From Terriglobales bacterium (GTDB lineage: Bacteria; Acidobacteriota; Terriglobia; Terriglobales; Acidobacteriaceae), in contig JAICSO010000010.1 of the NCBI GenBank assembly GCA_025936825.1, positions 144,257 to 181,236 of the forward strand: a DNA stretch of 36,980 nt. The letters are read 5' to 3'. A program made the position numbers and the translations under genes. This document shows positions 33,808 to 36,980 of the stretch, in pieces. The notes under the pieces are model-generated. The model ran no database searches. It saw nothing but the letters and a program-made list of their open reading frames with translations, and had not been told where the DNA came from. Numbering within the stretch: position 1 is the stretch's first letter; each line of letters opens with the position of its first letter.

Positions 33808-34877
33808 AAGCCGCTTATGACGGTATTACGGCGGCGAAGCCGCGTGAACATGAACGAGTTGGCAACCAGGTCATCTCCAGTTGTGCTGAATGCCCCTCCC
33901 CAAACAATCGAATTGCGAGCGTTCCATTCAAAGTCGTGCTGGAACTCGACATCGCACGTATTCCGAGAGTCTGCGGGCATGCTGAAGCGCGAATACCAGT
34001 CACAGTAGGCGAGCGTGTCGGTGCTGGACCGTGCAGAGAACTGGTGCTTCCAACGTAGAAGGACATTGTTCCCTTTCAGGAGCGTCGTGCTCGGCGTCGG
34101 GATAATGAACTGCGTGCTACGTACGCGTCCATCGTAAGCGCCGCCCTCCAGAGTGATCGCGTTTTTGTCGTTGGCTGCCCAGTCGAACCGCAGGCCTGCC
34201 TGAGGCAACATCAGGCGATTCGGGATGGGCGCTTCTCCGGGACCGCGGAGCGGCTCCCAATAAGATGCCCTCCCATATGCGTAGTAGCCCAGCTTTGAAC
34301 CTAGCATGCCACCCTGGCGAACGGTGGTGGTGTAGCCCGCGTCTTTATCCAGAGTCGCGGAGATCAGTGTTCCCTGCGCGTCGCTGGCTTGCTTGGTCAC
34401 GATGTTGATCACGCCATTGACCGCGTTCGCTCCCCAGAGCGTTCCACCCGGGCCACGGATAATTTCGATCCTTTCGATGTTCTCGACAGGAATATCCAAC
34501 GCATCCCAATAAACCCCGCCGTACAGAGGCGTGTACACGCTGCGTCCATCGACCAGGACCAGCATCTTGTTGTTGTAGAAATCGCTGTAACCACGGGCGC
34601 TGATCTGCCATATGTGGGCATCGGTCTGTGCGACATAGAGGCCGGGAACCGTGCGCAACGCCTCTGGCAGATTACGGAAGCCAGCGTCCACAATCGCCTC
34701 TCCGGTCAGCACGTAGATAGCTGCAGGGGCAGTGGAGAGATTCTCCGATTTTTTCGACGCCGAGGTGACCTTGACCTGGCCCAGTTGTTCCAAATTTAGT
34801 TCACTGAGGTCAGATTGGGCGAAGCACAGGCCAGCAAGGACGAGCGGGAGCAGCAACAACCGTACGAGAATGGACAT
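33765..34877 (-). CDS. TonB-dependent receptor, N-terminal fragment (frameshifted)
   Basis: First 370 residues; about 350 are true receptor sequence before the frame is lost near ISGF. Signal peptide (MSILVRLLLLPLVLAGLCFAQ), a short N-terminal segment DLSELNLEQLGQVKVTSASKKSEN typical of receptors without a carboxypeptidase-like domain, then the plug: APAAIYVLTGEAIVDAGFRNLPEALRTVPGLYV, ISARGYSDFYNNKMLVLVDGRSVYTPLYGGVYWD, and IERIEIIRGPGGTLWGANAVNGVINIVTK. GAGGGG lies about 8 bases before the ATG. With the two later fragments (to 32948) the product is about 643 residues. The partner YfiR-TonB fusion gene follows. The ligand is unknown. Confidence 0.87.
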   Translation of the reverse strand: MSILVRLLLLPLVLAGLCFAQSDLSELNLEQLGQVKVTSASKKSENLSTAPAAIYVLTGEAIVDAGFRNLPEALRTVPGLYVAQTDAHIWQISARGYSDFYNNKMLVLVDGRSVYTPLYGGVYWDALDIPVENIERIEIIRGPGGTLWGANAVNGVINIVTKQASDAQGTLISATLDKDAGYTTTVRQGGMLGSKLGYYAYGRASYWEPLRGPGEAPIPNRLMLPQAGLRFDWAANDKNAITLEGGAYDGRVRSTQFIIPTPSTTLLKGNNVLLRWKHQFSARSSTDTLAYCDWYSRFSMPADSRNTCDVEFQHDFEWNARNSIVWGGAFSTTGDDLVANSFMFTRLRRRNTVISGFCSMASHSSLTDCA

Positions 34878-34924
34878 GAATCAGCCCCTCTGCACAATTC
34901 GTCGGCGAAATTGAGGATTTCCTT

Positions 34925-34930
34925 TACGAT
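34925..34930 (+). promoter_or_regulatory. Candidate -10 element for the ATP synthase operon
   Basis: TACGAT ends 6 bases before the ATG at 34937, with no Shine-Dalgarno sequence between. No -35 recognised. Confidence 0.35.
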
Positions 34931-34936
34931 GAAGGC

Positions 34937-35155
34937 ATGGCGGACCCCAACCCGAAGGACAGGTCACCTTGGTCACAGGCGGGAAACTACGCGCAACTTG
35001 CTTTCATATTCCCCGCCGCAACCGTGATCGGCTGGCTCATCGGCGTCGGCCTCGACAAGTGGCTGCACACCACGTGGTTGTACATTGTGGGGCTGATCCT
35101 GGGGATCATCGCCGGATTCGTGGAATTGATACGGACGGTGTCAAAGAACCAGTGA
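34937..35155 (+). CDS. AtpI/AtpZ-type F-ATPase accessory protein
   Basis: 72 residues with two membrane helices (AQLAFIFPAATVIGWLIGVGLDKW, then WLYIVGLILGIIAGFVELIRTV). This is the ATPase_gene1/AtpZ pattern, including the G-x2-LD-KW turn between helices. Such proteins lie at the start of F-ATPase operons and help assemble the c ring or carry magnesium or calcium. It is the first gene of the operon here. No ribosome site; TACGAT ends 6 bases upstream. Confidence 0.85.
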   Translation: MADPNPKDRSPWSQAGNYAQLAFIFPAATVIGWLIGVGLDKWLHTTWLYIVGLILGIIAGFVELIRTVSKNQ

Positions 35156-35163
35156 ACGCCATT

Positions 35164-35303
35164 CACCGCCGAGCACGCCGAGATCGCAGAGAAACACCAA
35201 GATAGCAAAGAAGGCGACTTGCAAGAGTTGCGACTTGCGAGTCTTCATTATCTGCATTTCCGTTCTGCTCTTTTCCTCTGCGTTCTCGGCGGTCTCCGCA
35301 GTG
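35164..35303. repeat. Inverted repeat F built of 9-bp words
   Basis: The left arm (35164-35195) and the right arm (35271-35303) pair imperfectly: CGCCGAG and CGCAGAG occur in both. Words step by 9 bp on the left (CACGCCGAG, ATCGCAGAG) and in the right arm read in reverse complement. Between them lies a second small array of about 7 bp (AGTTGCG, ACTTGCG; 35216-35243). It sits between the two AtpI-like genes. Confidence 0.7.
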
Positions 35304-35325
35304 AAATGATCTCCAGTCTTCCGTT

Positions 35326-35331
35326 TAGAAT
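35326..35331 (+). promoter_or_regulatory. Candidate -10 element before the second AtpI-like gene
   Basis: TAGAAT ends 6 bases before the GTG at 35338, with no Shine-Dalgarno sequence. Confidence 0.3.
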
Positions 35332-35337
35332 CGTTTT

Positions 35338-35754
35338 GTGACTGACGCTGCCCCGGCCGAGAGCGACTTCCACATCCATGCACTCGATCGCATCAACAAA
35401 TTCATGCTCGTCCTGGGTGCGGCGGCGCTGATCACGGCGTTCACGATGTTCGGCTGGCGCACCGCCGTGGGATTCGCGGTGGGTGCCGCCGTTGCTTTCC
35501 TTAATTTTTACTGGTTGAAGAAGGTGGTTGCTGGGGTTGCGGCAGCCGCCGAGCGCACCGGACCTACCGTCTCCAGCCGTCGCGTGGTCCAGCGGTTTCT
35601 GCTCCGCTACTTTTTGATGGCCGTCGCTGCCTTTGTTATACTTACTGTTTCCCGCGACAGCCTCTATGGATTCTTTGCGGGGCTGTTTCTGCCCGTAGCG
35701 GCGATGTTGTGCGAGGCGGGGTACGAGACGTACAAAGTGATTAGTGGCTCGTGA
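35338..35754 (+). CDS. atpI: ATP synthase subunit I-like membrane protein
   Basis: 138 residues with four membrane helices (INKFMLVLGAAALITAFTMF; RTAVGFAVGAAVAFLNFYWL; FLLRYFLMAVAAFVILTVS; YGFFAGLFLPVAAMLCEAGY). The GAAVAFLNFYWLKKVV segment matches the ATP synthase I chain family, which helps c-ring assembly. The start is GTG at 35338 without a ribosome site. Its stop (35752-35754) lies inside inverted repeat E. With the upstream AtpZ-type gene it makes the usual two-protein accessory set. Confidence 0.82.
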   Translation: MTDAAPAESDFHIHALDRINKFMLVLGAAALITAFTMFGWRTAVGFAVGAAVAFLNFYWLKKVVAGVAAAAERTGPTVSSRRVVQRFLLRYFLMAVAAFVILTVSRDSLYGFFAGLFLPVAAMLCEAGYETYKVISGS

Positions 35755-35816
35755 GTAGTGGCTCGCCAAATCTGAGTTTTGCTAGCCACTAGCCACTGAT
35801 CACTAGCAACTTTTTT
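35737..35816 (+). repeat. Inverted repeat E built of 7-bp words, followed by T6
   Basis: The left arm is 35737-35764 and the right arm 35781-35810. Words step by 7 bp: GTGATTA, GTGGCTC, GTGAGTA, GTGGCTC on the left; GTGATCA, GTGGCTA, GTGGCTA in the right arm read in reverse complement. The right arm is followed by TTTTTT (35811-35816), so on the plus strand it has the form of an intrinsic terminator, placed directly before the atpB start codon. Confidence 0.85.
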
Positions 35817-35817
35817 C

Positions 35818-36576
35818 ATGCCTGAACAACTCTATTTCACTCGACTTTTGAACGACGCCTTCCACGGGCCGGTCACCGCGCTGCTCAACGCGCTGGGCGT
35901 TAGGCCGGATTACCCGAGCGCGCCGATCTCCAACTCCGTTGCCATGGAAGTGCTGGTTTTCGCGTTCCTGGTCATCATCTTCCTGATTCTGAGATCGCGG
36001 CTTTCAGTTGAGAGCCCGGGCGCTCTGCAGCACATGCTGGAGGGATTGCACGGTTTCGTCGAGGGCCAGAGCCGAGAGGTTATCGGCCATCACAGCGAGC
36101 GGTTTACGCCGTTTCTGATGGCTTTGGGCCTGTTCGTCCTCATATCGAACCTCTGGGGTTTGATTCCAGGATTCGAATCGCCGACCGGAAACTATGTGGT
36201 TCCTCTCGGGTGCGCGGTCTGCGTTTTCATCTATTACCAGGCGCACGGCTTCCGGAAGTCCGGGATTAAATACATCGCGCACTTTGCAGGGCCGCCAATG
36301 AAAGGCATGCATTGGAGCGGACGCGCCGCCCTGGCAGTCCTGATGTTTCCTCTCGAAATCATCAGCCATCTCGCGCGCGTCTTGTCGCTCACAGTTCGTT
36401 TGTACGGAAACATGTTTGCGGGCGACATGGTCATTCTCGTGTTCGTTTCCCTGATCCCGATCGCGATACCCATCATCTTCATCGGACTGCATATTGGAGT
36501 TGCGTTTATCCAGGCGTATGTCTTCGTCCTGCTGGCGACTGTGTATTTGGCCGGCGCCGCAGGCGAAGCTCATTGA
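35818..36576 (+). CDS. atpB: F-ATPase subunit a
   Basis: 252 residues. The proton or sodium channel subunit of the membrane sector. The essential Arg is in LTVRLYGNMFAGDM (helix 4 region), preceded by LAVLMFPLEIISHLARVLS; the last helix is VAFIQAYVFVLLATVYLAGA with the Gln-x-Tyr-Val-Phe pattern. Typical length. The ATG at 35818 has no ribosome site and follows a hairpin plus T6 by one base, so either translation is coupled in some other way or the mRNA is processed there. Confidence 0.95.
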   Translation: MPEQLYFTRLLNDAFHGPVTALLNALGVRPDYPSAPISNSVAMEVLVFAFLVIIFLILRSRLSVESPGALQHMLEGLHGFVEGQSREVIGHHSERFTPFLMALGLFVLISNLWGLIPGFESPTGNYVVPLGCAVCVFIYYQAHGFRKSGIKYIAHFAGPPMKGMHWSGRAALAVLMFPLEIISHLARVLSLTVRLYGNMFAGDMVILVFVSLIPIAIPIIFIGLHIGVAFIQAYVFVLLATVYLAGAAGEAH

Positions 36577-36662
36577 CCCTGAAACAAGTTCGCCGTTCAG
36601 CGTGAGGGCGTTTGCACGGTAACGTCAACCACCCACTGGCGGCAATTTATAGGAGAAAAAGC

Positions 36663-36968
36663 ATGAGACAAGTGATGAGCAAGGTGTTCATGGTGATGTC
36701 GGCGCTCTGTTTCGCCATGCCTGCGTTCGCGCAGGGCGGCACGACAGGGGGCACGAATTGGGTTGCAGTCGCGGCGGGTATCGCGATGGCAATTGCGTCC
36801 GCCGGTTGCGGACTTGGACAGGGACGCGCGGCTGCAGCTGCCAATGAGGGCATTGCGCGGAATCCTTCGGCGAGCGGCGCGATTCAAACTGCCCTTATTA
36901 TTGGGCTGGCGTTCATTGAATCGTTGGCGATTTATACGCTGCTGATTGTGTTCGTGAAGATGAAGTAG
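36663..36968 (+). CDS. atpE: F-ATPase subunit c with N-terminal signal-peptide-like extension
   Basis: 101 residues from the ATG at 36663, which has AGGAG 7 bases upstream; an in-frame start at 36612 lies before that site. The first 25 residues ([24 protein letters not shown]) are a signal peptide ahead of helix 1. Helix 1 ends [22 protein letters not shown] (the GQG loop region) and helix 2 carries the ion-binding Glu in [14 protein letters not shown]. Gln in GQG with Glu-Ser and Tyr five residues later matches most ligand positions of sodium-binding c rings, but similar sequences occur in bacteria thought to use protons. The rest of the operon is beyond the window. Confidence 0.93.
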   Translation: MRQVMSKVFMVMSALCFAMPAFAQGGTTGGTNWVAVAAGIAMAIASAGCGLGQGRAAAAANEGIARNPSASGAIQTALIIGLAFIESLAIYTLLIVFVKMK

Positions 36969-36980
36969 GCTAAGTATTCA

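Noticed and set aside
17191-35810. The inverted repeats as CRISPR arrays or IS ends
   Set aside because: Words are only 7-9 bp, have no spacers of constant length, differ between loci and flank no transposase.
36612-36662. Longer start for the c subunit
   Set aside because: It begins upstream of the AGGAG site and would bury the signal peptide.

Overview
The window looks like a chromosomal segment of an Acidobacteriota, most likely class Terriglobia. The evidence is the mix of families: an Oar-like TonB receptor with the DIRN/VYELPFGRG signature, a zinc-finger-fused ECF sigma factor, paired GH29 enzymes, and an F-ATPase c subunit with a signal peptide. Base composition is moderately GC-rich. 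This assignment is by eye; no search was run. No tRNA, rRNA, CRISPR array or insertion sequence was seen. The only gene-free stretch over 300 bases by conventional calling is 17138-17542, and it holds a repeat, a promoter, a 13-codon ORF and a terminator.

Layout. 1-5096 (+): the 3' end of an Oar-like TonB receptor, a CutC protein, two different GH29 alpha-L-fucosidases and a small helical orphan; this is a glycan-use region. 5267-11487 (-): an ECF sigma factor with a fused zinc-finger anti-sigma domain, an OsmC protein, an RND adaptor and pump, a DUF2892 membrane protein and a 29-residue membrane peptide, tightly packed and partly overlapping. 11639-15939 (+): a GH51 arabinofuranosidase broken by one frameshift, a HAD phosphatase, a manganese catalase and an orphan. 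15944-20500: thiolase (-), the mini-transcription unit (+), and a single-chain UvrD-like helicase-nuclease (-). 20527-26062: a membrane protein, a monooxygenase-fold protein, rsmE, dnaJ, grpE, hrcA and an Mrp ATPase. 26257-31596: a peptidase-like TPR protein, then a TetR regulon (tetR, a CPFC peptide, DUF899) with two matching operators, and lysS. 31783-34877: a PH-like protein, a YfiR-TonB fusion and a TonB receptor broken by two frameshifts. 34937 to the end (+): the start of the F-ATPase operon (two AtpI-like proteins, subunit a, subunit c).

Three signals are not explained by the genes. (1) Six intergenic inverted repeats share one design: each arm is a run of degenerate 7-9 bp words, and the words differ at every locus. 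(2) A complete tiny transcription unit at 17343-17530 encodes a lysine-rich 13-residue peptide. (3) All three frameshifts are single-base losses that a one-base-longer homopolymer would repair, which points to sequencing or assembly error rather than gene decay. Several genes also have a -10-like hexamer 5-9 bases before the start codon and no Shine-Dalgarno sequence, suggesting leaderless transcripts.
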